From Streptomyces sp. YIM 121038 (lineage in GTDB: Bacteria; Actinomycetota; Actinomycetes; Streptomycetales; Streptomycetaceae), in contig NZ_CP030771.1 in the NCBI RefSeq assembly GCF_006088715.1, positions 5,280,001-5,344,000 of the forward strand: DNA of 64,000 nucleotides, written 5' to 3'. The position numbers and the translations under genes are program-made. The notes under the pieces are model-generated. The model did not search any database. It was not told the DNA's origin and saw nothing but the letters and a program-made list of their open reading frames with translations. Position 1 is the first letter of the stretch; every line of letters starts with the position of its first letter. Shown piece after piece: positions 1 through 8,564 of this stretch.

Positions 1-65
1 CGGGCCCCCGGGCGGCGCGTGGCGTTACGCTGCGCCCTACTGCCGTGTGGTGAGGGGGCTTGCTG

Positions 66-383
66 GTGGCGGACGAGACATCCTGGGCGGGGCTCGCGGA
101 GGCGATCGGCGCGGTGCGCGCGGAGTTGCTCCGGGCGGAGGAAGCGGGCCGGGACGAGACCGTGCGGTTCCGCACCGGCCCCGTGGAGCTGGAGTTCGCC
201 GTCGACGTCCGCAAGGAGGGTGAGGCACGGGCGAAGGTCTTCGTGCTCCCCTTCGGGGCGGAGGCGAAGGGATCCCGCTCGACCGGCACGACCCACCGCC
301 TCAAGGTGACCCTCCAGCCGGTGGACGACGCGGGCGAGGACCGCGTCATCGGCGACCCTGACGCCCAGGGGCGCCCTCGGTAG
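66..383 (+). CDS. Trypco2-like small protein (trypsin co-occurring domain)
   Basis: Small acidic protein of about 105 residues resembling the Trypco2 (trypsin-co-occurring domain 2) family, whose genes sit beside trypsin/STAND-NTPase conflict proteins in actinobacteria. An N-terminal helix (SWAGLAEAIGAVRAELLRA) is followed by alternating strands (VRFRTGPVELEF, EARAKVFVLPFGAEAKG). GTG at 66 is chosen because a GAGGGGG ribosome site at 52-58 is correctly spaced; the in-frame TTG at 60 is too close. It ends 6 bases before the protease/NB-ARC gene, so the two are probably translationally coupled. Role inferred from context: regulator, substrate or adaptor of the neighbouring protease. The family assignment rests on pattern and neighbour, not on an alignment. 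Confidence 0.75.
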   Translation: MADETSWAGLAEAIGAVRAELLRAEEAGRDETVRFRTGPVELEFAVDVRKEGEARAKVFVLPFGAEAKGSRSTGTTHRLKVTLQPVDDAGEDRVIGDPDAQGRPR

Positions 384-389
384 CGCGCG

Positions 390-3059
390 ATGGACGTACG
401 ACGGGTCGTCGAGCTGTGGAACCCGGAGGCGGGCCTGTCCGGCTCCGGCTACCTCGTCGCGGACCACCTGGTCCTGACGGCACTCCACAACGTGCACGGC
501 GCCGGGCAGGTGGAGGTCAGGCTCCTCGGGGGCGAGGCGTGGGCGCGGGCCGAGGTGCTCTGGCCGGTCGTGGAGGCCGACGCCCCGGACGCGGCACTGG
601 TCCGGCTCGTGGGTGGGTGCCCGCCGCCACCGGGAGGCGAGCCGGTGAGATGGGGCCGCGTCGGCGGAGCGGCTCCCCCGACGGAGGGCAGGCTCTCGTG
701 TCTGGCCGTCGGCTTTCCCCGCTCGGAGGTACGAGACGGCGTCCGGGACACGAAGGAGGTCCGCGGGCACGTCGAGACCCTGACGGGGCTGAAGGCGCAC
801 GGCGTGATCACGGTGTACGTCGACGGAGTCGCCGCGCCGAGCAAGGGGGAGGGGCGCTGGGCCGGGGCTTCCGGTGCCGCCCTGTTCGCGCAGGGGCGGC
901 TGATCGGCGTCCTCACCACGGACCGGGCCCGGGACTACGAGGCGAACCAGCTCACGGCGGTGTCGGTGGAGTCGCTCGCGGCCCGGCCCGGCTTCGCGCG
1001 GGCGGTGGGCGAGCTGCTCCTGGAGCCCCTGACCGCGGAGGTGCCGCCCGCGCGTACGGCGTACGGCATCGAGGTCCCGCCCGGACTCAACAACCTCCCC
1101 GAGCTGCCGTCCCGCCACTTCGTGGGCCGTGCGGACGTGCTCGCCGAGCTGGAGCGGTCCCTGGCCGCCGACTCCCAGACCATCACGCAGACGCTGCACG
1201 GCCTGGGCGGCGTCGGCAAGACGACCCTGGCGTTGCACTACGCCCACGCGCACGTGGGGACGTACCGCCTGGTGTGGTGGATCCGCTCGGACAGCCCCGA
1301 TCTGATCGAGGCGAGTCTCGCTGCCCTCGCCCTGCGCGTCCAGGGGGCCGCCGCCTCGGACCTCACCACCACCCAGGCCGCGGACTGGGCCGTCGGCTGG
1401 CTCCAGACGCACCCGGGCTGGCTCCTGGTGTTCGACAACGTGGAGCGGCCCGAGGACGTGGCGACGGTGACGGGGCAACTGCGCTCCTCAGGAAGGTACT
1501 TGATCACCAGTCGTTACCGGAGCGGCTGGCCGGGTGCCCCGATCGCCCTGCCGGTCCTGGACGAAGGCGCGTCGCTCGACCTCCTCGCCCGGCTGACGGA
1601 CGACGGCGAGGCCGAGGCCGAGGCACGGGCCCTCGCCGAGGAACTCGGCCATCTGCCCCTGGCGTTGGAACAGGCGGGAGCCTTCGTCGCGCAGACCGGG
1701 AGCACGCTGGGGGAGTACCGGCTCATGCTCCGGCGGTATCCGGAGCGCACGACGGCCGCCGCGCCCGGCGGTACGGACCCGATGCGGACCGTGGCCCGGA
1801 TCTGGCGCATCACCCTCGACGCCGTGCACGCTACGGACCCCCGCGCCGTGGACCTCCTGCGCATGGCCGCGTGGTACGCGCCCACGGAGATCCCCCGGGA
1901 ACTGTTCACGAAGCTGGCCGAGGACGAGCTGGACCTGGCCCAACTCCTGGGGCTGCTCGCCGACTACAACCTGATCGTGCTGGGCCGGGGGACGCTGGGC
2001 GTGCACCGCCTCGTCCAGCGGGTGGCGCGCACGGTCTCACCCGAGGACCCGCACCGGGCACCGGAGCGGATCACCCGGGCGCGGGACGGGGCGGCAGCGG
2101 CGTTGCGGCACTTCCTGCCGTTCGACCCGCGCCTCAACGTCGCGGGCTGGCCCGGCTGGCGGCGCCTGCTGCCGCACGTCGAAGCCCTGCTGGACGCGGT
2201 CGACCCCGCCGACGACACCGAGGACACGGACTTCGCCCTCAACGAGTGGGCGCAGTACCTGGCGGGTCAGGGGCAGCGGGGCCGGGCCATCGCACTCCTG
2301 CACCGCTCCGTGGACGCTTCGTCCCGCCTGTTCGGCGAGAAGCACACCAGCACGTTGACCGCCTACAACAACCTCGCGAGCGCGTACGAGGCGGCGGGGG
2401 ACCTGGACGAGGCGATCGCGCTGCTGGAGCGGACGCTGACGGCCCGGATCGAAGTGAGCGGCGACGACGATCCGCACACGCTCATCGTGCGGAACAACCT
2501 CGCGAGTGCCTATCAGTCGGCGGGGGACCTGGAGCGGGCGACCCCGCTGCACGAGCGCAACCTGTCCGACCGCACGCGCCTCCTGGGCTCCGACCATCTG
2601 AGCACCCTGCTCTCGCGCAACAATCTCGCGGACGCGTACCTCCTCTCGGGGCAATTGGCGCGTGCGGCCCCGATGTTCGAGGAGACGCTGGACGACTGCG
2701 TGCGCGTGCTCGGCTGCGATCACCCCTTCACCCATGTCGTGCGCAGCAACGTCGCGTACTGCTGTGAGGCCGCGGGAGACCTGGAGCGCGCGGTGGCCCT
2801 GCTGGAGCAGACGGTCGCCGATCGCGCGCGGACGCTGGGCGGAGAACACCCGGACGCGCTGCGGTCGCAGCTGCACCTCGCCCGCGTCCACCAGGCGGCG
2901 GGCGACCCGGCGCGAGCGATCGCGCTGCTCGAGCGGACGCTGGACGTCTGCGTCCGGGCGCTGGGCGACGGGCACGGGCTGACAGGGAGTGTCCGGAGCA
3001 GTCTGGCCGAGGTGGTGGAGCAGACCGGCCCCCCGTCCGCGAACCCTGCCGTCCGCTAG
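390..3059 (+). CDS. Trypsin-like protease / NB-ARC NTPase / TPR protein
   Basis: Three-part signalling protein of 889 residues. An N-terminal trypsin-fold protease (about 1-215) shows the full triad: His33 in LTALHNV, Asp67 in DAPDAALVRL and Ser161 in AGASGAALF. A STAND/NB-ARC NTPase follows (about 245-560), with Walker A GLGGVGKTT (Lys277) and the LLVFDNVE Walker B region. The C-terminus (about 625-875) is roughly six 42-residue kinesin-light-chain-type TPR repeats (NNLASAYEAAGDLDEA and similar). In this architecture the TPRs sense a ligand, the NTPase oligomerises and the protease is the effector. Such proteins have been predicted to act in antiviral or other conflict. It is probably co-transcribed with the Trypco2-like gene 6 bases upstream. 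All catalytic motifs look intact, and no signal peptide is visible, so it is probably cytoplasmic. Confidence 0.85.
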   Translation: MDVRRVVELWNPEAGLSGSGYLVADHLVLTALHNVHGAGQVEVRLLGGEAWARAEVLWPVVEADAPDAALVRLVGGCPPPPGGEPVRWGRVGGAAPPTEGRLSCLAVGFPRSEVRDGVRDTKEVRGHVETLTGLKAHGVITVYVDGVAAPSKGEGRWAGASGAALFAQGRLIGVLTTDRARDYEANQLTAVSVESLAARPGFARAVGELLLEPLTAEVPPARTAYGIEVPPGLNNLPELPSRHFVGRADVLAELERSLAADSQTITQTLHGLGGVGKTTLALHYAHAHVGTYRLVWWIRSDSPDLIEASLAALALRVQGAAASDLTTTQAADWAVGWLQTHPGWLLVFDNVERPEDVATVTGQLRSSGRYLITSRYRSGWPGAPIALPVLDEGASLDLLARLTDDGEAEAEARALAEELGHLPLALEQAGAFVAQTGSTLGEYRLMLRRYPERTTAAAPGGTDPMRTVARIWRITLDAVHATDPRAVDLLRMAAWYAPTEIPRELFTKLAEDELDLAQLLGLLADYNLIVLGRGTLGVHRLVQRVARTVSPEDPHRAPERITRARDGAAAALRHFLPFDPRLNVAGWPGWRRLLPHVEALLDAVDPADDTEDTDFALNEWAQYLAGQGQRGRAIALLHRSVDASSRLFGEKHTSTLTAYNNLASAYEAAGDLDEAIALLERTLTARIEVSGDDDPHTLIVRNNLASAYQSAGDLERATPLHERNLSDRTRLLGSDHLSTLLSRNNLADAYLLSGQLARAAPMFEETLDDCVRVLGCDHPFTHVVRSNVAYCCEAAGDLERAVALLEQTVADRARTLGGEHPDALRSQLHLARVHQAAGDPARAIALLERTLDVCVRALGDGHGLTGSVRSSLAEVVEQTGPPSANPAVR

Positions 3060-3146
3060 CCCGCAGCCCCGCCGTGGCCATCGGGAAGCCCTTCGTTTCC
3101 GCAGCTCGGCCCGGGGCTCAAGCTCCGGGATCCGAGCTCTTCCCCT

Positions 3147-3180
3147 GGGTCTGGTTGGTTGAAGTGAGACCCAACCAACC
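3147..3180 (+). other. Interleaved inverted repeats (possible H-type pseudoknot)
   Basis: GGGTCT (3147-3152) is complementary to AGACCC (3167-3172). GGTTGGTT (3153-3160) is complementary to AACCAACC (3173-3180). The arms are interleaved rather than nested, which is the topology of an H-type pseudoknot with 6-bp and 8-bp stems. It lies between the NB-ARC gene and the terminator-like hairpin at 3201. Function unknown; chance is not excluded. Confidence 0.45.
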
Positions 3181-3200
3181 CATCCCCTAAGGGAGTTGAA

Positions 3201-3230
3201 CGGAGCGTCACCCGTCAGGGTGACGTTCCG
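3201..3230 (+). terminator. Stem-loop, 13-bp stem, likely terminator of the protease gene
   Basis: Arms 3201-3213 and 3218-3230 pair over 13 bp with one G-U pair and a GTCA loop. No long U-run follows, as is common in Streptomyces terminators. The 3' arm (ACGTTCCG, 3223-3230) is also perfectly complementary to 3245-3252, so a competing hairpin is possible. Confidence 0.55.
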
Positions 3231-3395
3231 TGGTCAGCTTGCGTCGGAACGTAAAGCCGCCCTAGGTTCGCGGCAAAGAAACGGCCCCGGCCGGTGTTGG
3301 CGCACCGGTACCAGGGCCTAGTCCGACGAATCGAGAAGCAGTCGATCGTGGCTTACTCACAGCTTAATCCCGCCCTGCCGTCCCCGTCCCACCCA

Positions 3396-4334
3396 ATGGC
3401 CAAGACGGGCTACGGCAAACGTCACGCGGGTGACGAAACCCCGCACAGCGAAGCCGACTTCGCACACCTGAGCGCACGCGACGCGGAGATCGCGACCTTC
3501 ATCGCTGTTGGCGCGGCGATGGGTCACAAGGCCATCGCCGCCGAGCACCCCCGCTACGGCCAGCAGGCCGTCCGTACGTCGATGGGCCGCCTGATCGAGG
3601 CGGGCCACCTGCGCTGGATCAAGGAACACCTCACCGTCGAGGACAACTCCATGCGGTGGGTGACCAGGACGTACTGGTCGCGGGAGCCCAGGTCCCCGGA
3701 GTGGTGGGCGGAGTTCGTGCGGGAGCGGCACGGGCGGGACGTGACGGACCAGTACAGGCCGGGTCTGGCACGGGTGGACGAGGAAACCGCAACGGAAGCT
3801 GAGCCCGAGCCGGCGCCAGAACCCGAGCCGGAGGCCGGCGCGGCCCGCGACACCCTCGCCCGGCTCCGCGCGGCGGACCGGCGGCTCGCCCTGTCCGAGC
3901 GCGACTGCCGGGCACTGGAACCCCTCGCCGCCGAGTGGCTGGCGCGGGGTGCGACCCCGACCGACATCACCGAGGCCCTGACCACTGGCCTGCCCGAAGC
4001 CGTCACCAACCCGGGCGGCCTCACCCGCAACAGACTGGAGAACAAGATGCCCCCCAAGCTGCCCAAGGCGCCGGGCAAGACCCGGCTCCGGGCCCGCGTC
4101 ACCCGCGCGGTGATGATCTGCGGCCTCTGCGAGGAGCCGGAGACGACCACGGAGCTGGTCAACGGCCTCTGCGCGGACTGCCGCGCGGAGTGCCTGGCGG
4201 AGGAGCCGGACCAGGTCGTCCCCGGCGTGGTCCCGGACACCTTCCTGGCGGCCCCGACCCGGCCGGAGGCCGTGCCCCTGCGCGCCGACGAGGTGCGGCT
4301 CGCGGCGGGCTTCGCGCCCAAGAGTCGCGGATGA
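3396..4334 (+). CDS. Helix-turn-helix protein with C-terminal zinc ribbon
   Basis: Probable DNA-binding protein, about 312 residues from the ATG chosen here. The N-terminal part (ARDAEIATFIAVGAAMGHKA through SMGRLIEAGHLRWIKEHL) reads as a winged helix of the MarR-like kind. A Pro/Glu-rich linker (EAEPEPAPEPEPEAG) follows, then a helical region and a C-terminal CxxC...CxxC knuckle (CGLCEEPE...GLCADC). Alternative starts are GTG 3348 and TTG 3294; none has a good ribosome site, so the start is uncertain. A structured leader lies upstream, and a Uma2-like nuclease gene follows 50 bases downstream. Specific role unknown. Confidence 0.7.
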   Translation: MAKTGYGKRHAGDETPHSEADFAHLSARDAEIATFIAVGAAMGHKAIAAEHPRYGQQAVRTSMGRLIEAGHLRWIKEHLTVEDNSMRWVTRTYWSREPRSPEWWAEFVRERHGRDVTDQYRPGLARVDEETATEAEPEPAPEPEPEAGAARDTLARLRAADRRLALSERDCRALEPLAAEWLARGATPTDITEALTTGLPEAVTNPGGLTRNRLENKMPPKLPKAPGKTRLRARVTRAVMICGLCEEPETTTELVNGLCADCRAECLAEEPDQVVPGVVPDTFLAAPTRPEAVPLRADEVRLAAGFAPKSRG

Positions 4335-4384
4335 GCGTGCCGTACGCGCCGGTGCGGGCACCATGGAGTCGAGGAGGCGACGCC

Positions 4385-4966
4385 ATGACCCCCAGCTCCG
4401 AGGAGCGTTCGCAGATGTCGGTCGAGGACTTCGAGGAACTCGCCCGCGTGGCGCCCGAGACGGTGGCGCTCGAATTCATCAACGGCAAAGTGGAGGTCAA
4501 GCCCGTGCCGGATCAGCTTCACGGGGCCATCGTCATGTGGCTGCTGCGGCAGTGCATGCAGCATCGGCCGGAGCTGGCCCTCTACCCGGAGCAGGGGCTC
4601 AGGATTCCGACGTACCGGAGCGGGCGTGCCCGTGCGGACGGGGCTCTGGCGCCGTTGGACCACTTCGTCGGCCAGGAAGGCGAATGGGCCTCCCCTGAGG
4701 GAGTGCTCATGACAGTAGAGGTGACCTCGCACGACCGCGACGCCGACCAGCGCGACCGCGTCGAGAAGCCCAGCGCCTACGCCGCCGCGGGCATCCCCGT
4801 GTACCTGCTCGTCGACCGCGAGAGCAGCGAGCTCATCGTGCACGCCGAGCCGAAGGGCGGTACGTACCGCAGCGTGATCAGGCGGTCCTTCGGAGAGACC
4901 GTCGAGCTGCCCGACCCCGTCGGCTTCGCCCTCGACACGGAGAAGCTCAAGGAGTACGCCGACTGA
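4385..4966 (+). CDS. Uma2 family (DUF820) PD-(D/E)XK-like endonuclease
   Basis: 193-residue member of the Uma2/DUF820 family, a PD-(D/E)XK-fold group that is strongly expanded in Streptomyces and cyanobacteria and whose biological role is unclear. Family signatures seen: MSVEDFEELARVAP near the start, LEFINGKVEVKPVPDQLHG, RADGALAP (catalytic Asp region), VEVTSHDRDADQRDRVEKPSAYAAAGIPVYLLVDR (family E...K-type core). ATG 4385 has a GGAGGCG ribosome site at about 4371. It lies 50 bases after the HTH gene in the same direction, so it may be co-transcribed. No accessory domain is visible. Annotated nuclease activity is an inference from the family. Confidence 0.85.
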   Translation: MTPSSEERSQMSVEDFEELARVAPETVALEFINGKVEVKPVPDQLHGAIVMWLLRQCMQHRPELALYPEQGLRIPTYRSGRARADGALAPLDHFVGQEGEWASPEGVLMTVEVTSHDRDADQRDRVEKPSAYAAAGIPVYLLVDRESSELIVHAEPKGGTYRSVIRRSFGETVELPDPVGFALDTEKLKEYAD

Positions 4967-5203
4967 GGCAGAGCCCCCTCAGTGGCCCCGCGCGCCCCTG
5001 TGACCCACCCCACTTTGCGGAGTGCTCCGCTCCGGAGCGGGCAGTGGAGTTTTCGGAGCGGCCGGAGGACAGGGAGCCGCCGGGTGATCAAGGCGTGAGC
5101 GGGACATCTCACGATCTGATACTCCCGGGGCTGAATTCGGCCGCTCGTTAGACTGAGCCGACCGCCACAGGCGGGAAGAGACGTAACTGAGCGAGGAGCG
5201 CAC

Positions 5204-6475
5204 GTGGGCCTTGTCGTGCAGAAGTACGGAGGCTCCTCCGTAGCCGATGCCGAGGGCATCAAGCGGGTCGCCAAGCGCATCGTCGACGCCAAGAAGAACG
5301 GCCACCAGGTGGTCGTCGTGGTGTCGGCGATGGGTGACACGACGGATGAGTTGATCGATCTTGCCGGGCAGGTGTCACCGATCCCTGCCGGGCGCGAATT
5401 CGACATGCTGCTGACCGCCGGAGAGCGGATCTCCATGGCCCTGCTGGCCATGGCGATCAAAAACCTGGGCCACGAGGCCCAGTCGTTCACGGGCAGCCAG
5501 GCCGGTGTCATCACCGACTCGGTCCACAACAAAGCCCGGATCATCGATGTGACGCCGGGCCGCATCCGGACCGCGCTCGACGAGGGCAACATCGCCATCG
5601 TCGCCGGGTTCCAGGGCGTGAGCCAGGACAAGAAGGACATCACGACCCTGGGGCGCGGCGGGTCCGACACCACCGCCGTCGCCCTCGCCGCCGCGCTCGA
5701 CGCGGAGGTCTGCGAGATCTACACGGACGTGGACGGCGTCTTCACCGCCGACCCGCGCGTCGTGAAGAAGGCCCGGAAGATCGACTGGATCAGCTTCGGG
5801 GACATGCTGGAGCTGGCCAGCTCCGGGTCCAAGGTGCTGCTCCACCGCTGTGTGGAGTACGCGCGCCGTTACAACATCCCGATCCACGTGCGGTCCTCCT
5901 TCAGTGGGCTGCAGGGCACGTGGGTCAGCAACGAACCGCAAGGGGACCGCAAGGTGGAGCAGGCGATCATCTCTGGTGTCGCGCACGACACGTCCGAGGC
6001 CAAGATCACGGTCGTCGGCGTGCCGGACAAGCCGGGCGAGGCCGCCGCGATCTTCCGCGCCGTCGCCGACGCCGAGATCAACCTCGACATGATCGTCCAG
6101 AACGTGTCGGCCGCCGCGACGGGCCTCACCGACATCTCCTTCACGCTGCCCAAGGCCGAGGGCCGCAAGGCCATCGACGCCCTGGAGAAGACGAAGGCGG
6201 GCGTCGGCTTCGACTCGCTGCGCTACGACGACCAGATCGCGAAGATCTCCCTGGTCGGCGCGGGCATGAAGACGAACCCCGGCGTCACCGCCACGTTCTT
6301 CGAGGCCCTGACGGACGCGGGCGTGAACATCGAGCTGATCTCCACCTCCGAGATCCGCATCTCCGTGGTCACCCGCGCCGAGGACGTCAACGAGGCCGTG
6401 CGCGCCGTGCACACCGCCTTCGGCCTCGACTCCGACTCGGACGAGGCCGTGGTCTATGGAGGCACCGGGCGATGA
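5204..6475 (+). CDS. ask: Aspartate kinase
   Basis: Aspartokinase (EC 2.7.2.4) phosphorylates L-aspartate, the first step towards lysine, threonine, methionine and diaminopimelate. The 423-residue length is normal for the class with two ACT domains. The N-terminal amino-acid kinase domain carries KYGGSSVAD and [18 protein letters not shown]. The two C-terminal ACT regulatory domains start near residue 265 and are where lysine/threonine feedback acts in this class. GTG 5204 is preceded by GCGAGGAGCGC. The stop overlaps the asd start (ATGA), so expression is coupled to asd. An internal GTG at 5954 may produce a separate beta subunit (listed separately). Confidence 0.95.
   Translation: MGLVVQKYGGSSVADAEGIKRVAKRIVDAKKNGHQVVVVVSAMGDTTDELIDLAGQVSPIPAGREFDMLLTAGERISMALLAMAIKNLGHEAQSFTGSQAGVITDSVHNKARIIDVTPGRIRTALDEGNIAIVAGFQGVSQDKKDITTLGRGGSDTTAVALAAALDAEVCEIYTDVDGVFTADPRVVKKARKIDWISFGDMLELASSGSKVLLHRCVEYARRYNIPIHVRSSFSGLQGTWVSNEPQGDRKVEQAIISGVAHDTSEAKITVVGVPDKPGEAAAIFRAVADAEINLDMIVQNVSAAATGLTDISFTLPKAEGRKAIDALEKTKAGVGFDSLRYDDQIAKISLVGAGMKTNPGVTATFFEALTDAGVNIELISTSEIRISVVTRAEDVNEAVRAVHTAFGLDSDSDEAVVYGGTGR
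5954..6475 (+). other. Probable internal start for the aspartokinase beta subunit
   Basis: In frame within ask, GTG 5954 (Val251) is preceded by AAGGGGA at 5940-5946, a 7-base spacing ideal for a ribosome site. The product would begin [17 protein letters not shown] and contain only the ACT regulatory region. In Corynebacterium glutamicum LysC the beta subunit starts at the equivalent position. That an independent beta subunit is made here is an inference. Confidence 0.5.
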
Positions 6476-7530
6476 ACCGCAAGCCGACGCTCGCGGTCGT
6501 CGGGGCGACCGGGGCCGTCGGCGCGGTGATGCTCCAGATCCTGTCGCAGCACGCCGACATCTGGGGCGAGATCAGACTCGTCGCCTCCCCGCGCTCGGCC
6601 GGCCGCAAGCTGGCCGTGCGCGGGGAGGAGGTCGAGGTCCTCGCGCTGAGCGAGGACGTCTTCGAGGGCGTCGACGTCGCCATGTTCGACGTGCCCGACG
6701 AGGTGGCGGCCCAGTGGGCGCCCGTCGCCGCCTCGCGGGGCGTCGTCGTGGTCGACAACTCCGCCGCCTTCCGCCTCGACCCGGACGTCCCCCTGGTCGT
6801 GCCGGAGGTCAACCCGCACGCCGCGCGCCTCAGGCCGCGCGGCATCATCGCCAACCCGAACTGCACCACCCTCTCGATGATCGTGGCGCTCGGCGCCCTG
6901 CACGCCGAGTTCGGCCTGCGGGAGCTCGTGGTCTCGTCGTACCAGGCGGTCAGCGGGGCCGGGCGGGACGGCGTCGACACGCTGCGGCGCCAGCTCAGGC
7001 TCGTCGCGGACAGCGACCTCGGCACCGGGCCCGGCGATCTGCGCCGCGCCGTCGGGGACGACACCGGGCCCTTCCCGGAGCCCGTCGCGCTGAACGTGGT
7101 GCCCTGGGTCGGCTCCGTACGCGAGGACGGCTGGTCCTCGGAGGAGATGAAGGTCCGGGACGAGTCCCGGAAGATCCTCGGCCTGCCGGACCTGAAGGTC
7201 GCGGTGACGTGCGTACGGGTGCCGGTCGTCACGACGCACTCGCTGACGGTCCACGCGCGCTTCGAGCGCGAGGTGACCGTCGCGCGGGCCCGCGAGATCC
7301 TCGCCACCGCACCCGGGGTCGTCCTGTTCGACGACCCGGCCGCCGGTGAGTTCCCGACGCCCGCCGACGCCGTCGGCACCGACCCCACGTGGGTCGGCCG
7401 GCTCCGGCGCGCCCTGGACGACCCGGCCGCGCTCGAACTCTTCGTGTGCGGGGACAACTTGCGCAAGGGCGCCGCCCTGAACACGGCGCAGATCGCGGAG
7501 CTGGTGGCGGGGGAGTTCCCGGGCGGCTGA
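6472..7530 (+). CDS. asd: Aspartate-semialdehyde dehydrogenase
   Basis: NADPH-dependent reduction of aspartyl phosphate to aspartate semialdehyde (EC 1.2.1.11), the step after aspartokinase. The 352-residue protein begins [20 protein letters not shown], with the GATGAVG nucleotide-binding loop. The active-site cysteine is Cys131 in IANPNCTT, and [10 protein letters not shown] and the C-terminal [17 protein letters not shown] are characteristic. ATG 6472 overlaps the ask stop by four bases, with GGAGG at 6458-6462, so the pair forms a tightly coupled operon. Confidence 0.95.
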   Translation: MNRKPTLAVVGATGAVGAVMLQILSQHADIWGEIRLVASPRSAGRKLAVRGEEVEVLALSEDVFEGVDVAMFDVPDEVAAQWAPVAASRGVVVVDNSAAFRLDPDVPLVVPEVNPHAARLRPRGIIANPNCTTLSMIVALGALHAEFGLRELVVSSYQAVSGAGRDGVDTLRRQLRLVADSDLGTGPGDLRRAVGDDTGPFPEPVALNVVPWVGSVREDGWSSEEMKVRDESRKILGLPDLKVAVTCVRVPVVTTHSLTVHARFEREVTVARAREILATAPGVVLFDDPAAGEFPTPADAVGTDPTWVGRLRRALDDPAALELFVCGDNLRKGAALNTAQIAELVAGEFPGG

Positions 7531-7910
7531 CCGGCGTTCCCCGAGGGGCGGTCCGCGGGGGCAGACCGGGCTGCCCGAAAGGCTCCCCGAAGCGGAGCAC
7601 CCTGTAGGACCTGTGTAAGTTCTGTGTCCTGTCTCTGGTCCAGACCGCTTGAACTGGGGCGTCCGCGCGTTCGAAGATTCGGCTTCCGGTCCCTGCAACC
7701 GACCGGGCGGCGCAGGCGTCTTCGCCGTCGCCCTCCGGAGGGCGGCCGGAACGCTGCGAAAAGCAATTGGGGCATAGGGGAAGAGCTGGTACGCATGGGG
7801 GCTTTTGACGCACCGTGGAGAGCGGTGCCTGTGAGGCACGTCGCGCCCGCGATGCCGAACGCCATGCCTGACGCGTACAACCCTGATGGGGGGAAGCGTG
7901 TCCAACAGGC
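7531..7910 (+). other. Intergenic region upstream of the sigma factor
   Basis: About 380 bases between asd and the sigma factor gene. I see no convincing protein here; the short reading frames are arginine- or proline-rich shadows. A GGGGGG tract lies at 7888-7893, about 17 bases before the chosen sigma-factor start. An autoregulated promoter is plausible here but I could not identify one. Confidence 0.5.
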
Positions 7911-8564
7911 GTGGCAGAGGTACTCGAATTCACCGCGAGCGGAGCGGCGGCACTGCGACCGTCCCGCCGTCCTCGCGTACCCGGCGGCATGCCGGTGATC
8001 GCCCCCATGCCCGTGACGCGGCCCGCCCGCATTCCGACGCAGCGCGAGGGCGATGAGGTGGCCGTGACCGCGGGCACCACCGTCGACCACCTCACCGAGA
8101 CCTATCGCGCCCACTACCGGTCGCTGCTCGGTCTCGCCGCCCTGCTCCTCGACGACACCGCATCCTGCGAGGACGTCGTGCAGGAGGCGTTCATCCGCGT
8201 CCACTCCGCGCGCAAGCGCGTCCGCGACCCCGAGAAGACCCTCGCGTATCTGCGCCAGACCGTGGTGAACCTCTCCCGGTCCGCGCTGCGCCGGCGCATC
8301 CTCGGCCTGAAGCTCCTCACCAAGCCGATGCCCGACATGGCGAGCGCCGAGGAGGGCGCGTACGACCAGCTGGAGCGCGACGAGCTGATCAAGGCCATGC
8401 GCGGGCTGCAGCGCCGCCAGCGCGAGGTCCTCGTCCTGCGGTACTTCGCGGACATGACCGAGGCCCAGGTCGCCGAGACCCTCGGCATATCGCTCGGCTC
8501 GGTCAAGGCCTACGGCTCGCGCGGCATCGCCGCCCTGCGGGTCGCCATGGAGGCCCCGGCATGA
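7911..8564 (+). CDS. ECF-type RNA polymerase sigma factor (SigE-like family)
   Basis: Sigma-70 family extracytoplasmic-function factor. Region 2 spans YRAHYRSLLGLAALLLDD-TASCEDVVQEAFIRVH, then RDPEKTLAYLRQTVVNLSRS. Region 4 spans RQREVLVLRYFADMTEAQVAETLGISLGSVKAYGSRG, with the usual HTH. Start chosen is GTG 7911 (217 residues); the first 50 residues are not conserved-looking, so ATG 7989 or GTG 8062 could be the true start. The stop overlaps the start of a transmembrane protein (ATGA at 8561), the usual layout for a sigma factor and its membrane-bound antagonist. Confidence 0.88.
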   Translation: MAEVLEFTASGAAALRPSRRPRVPGGMPVIAPMPVTRPARIPTQREGDEVAVTAGTTVDHLTETYRAHYRSLLGLAALLLDDTASCEDVVQEAFIRVHSARKRVRDPEKTLAYLRQTVVNLSRSALRRRILGLKLLTKPMPDMASAEEGAYDQLERDELIKAMRGLQRRQREVLVLRYFADMTEAQVAETLGISLGSVKAYGSRGIAALRVAMEAPA

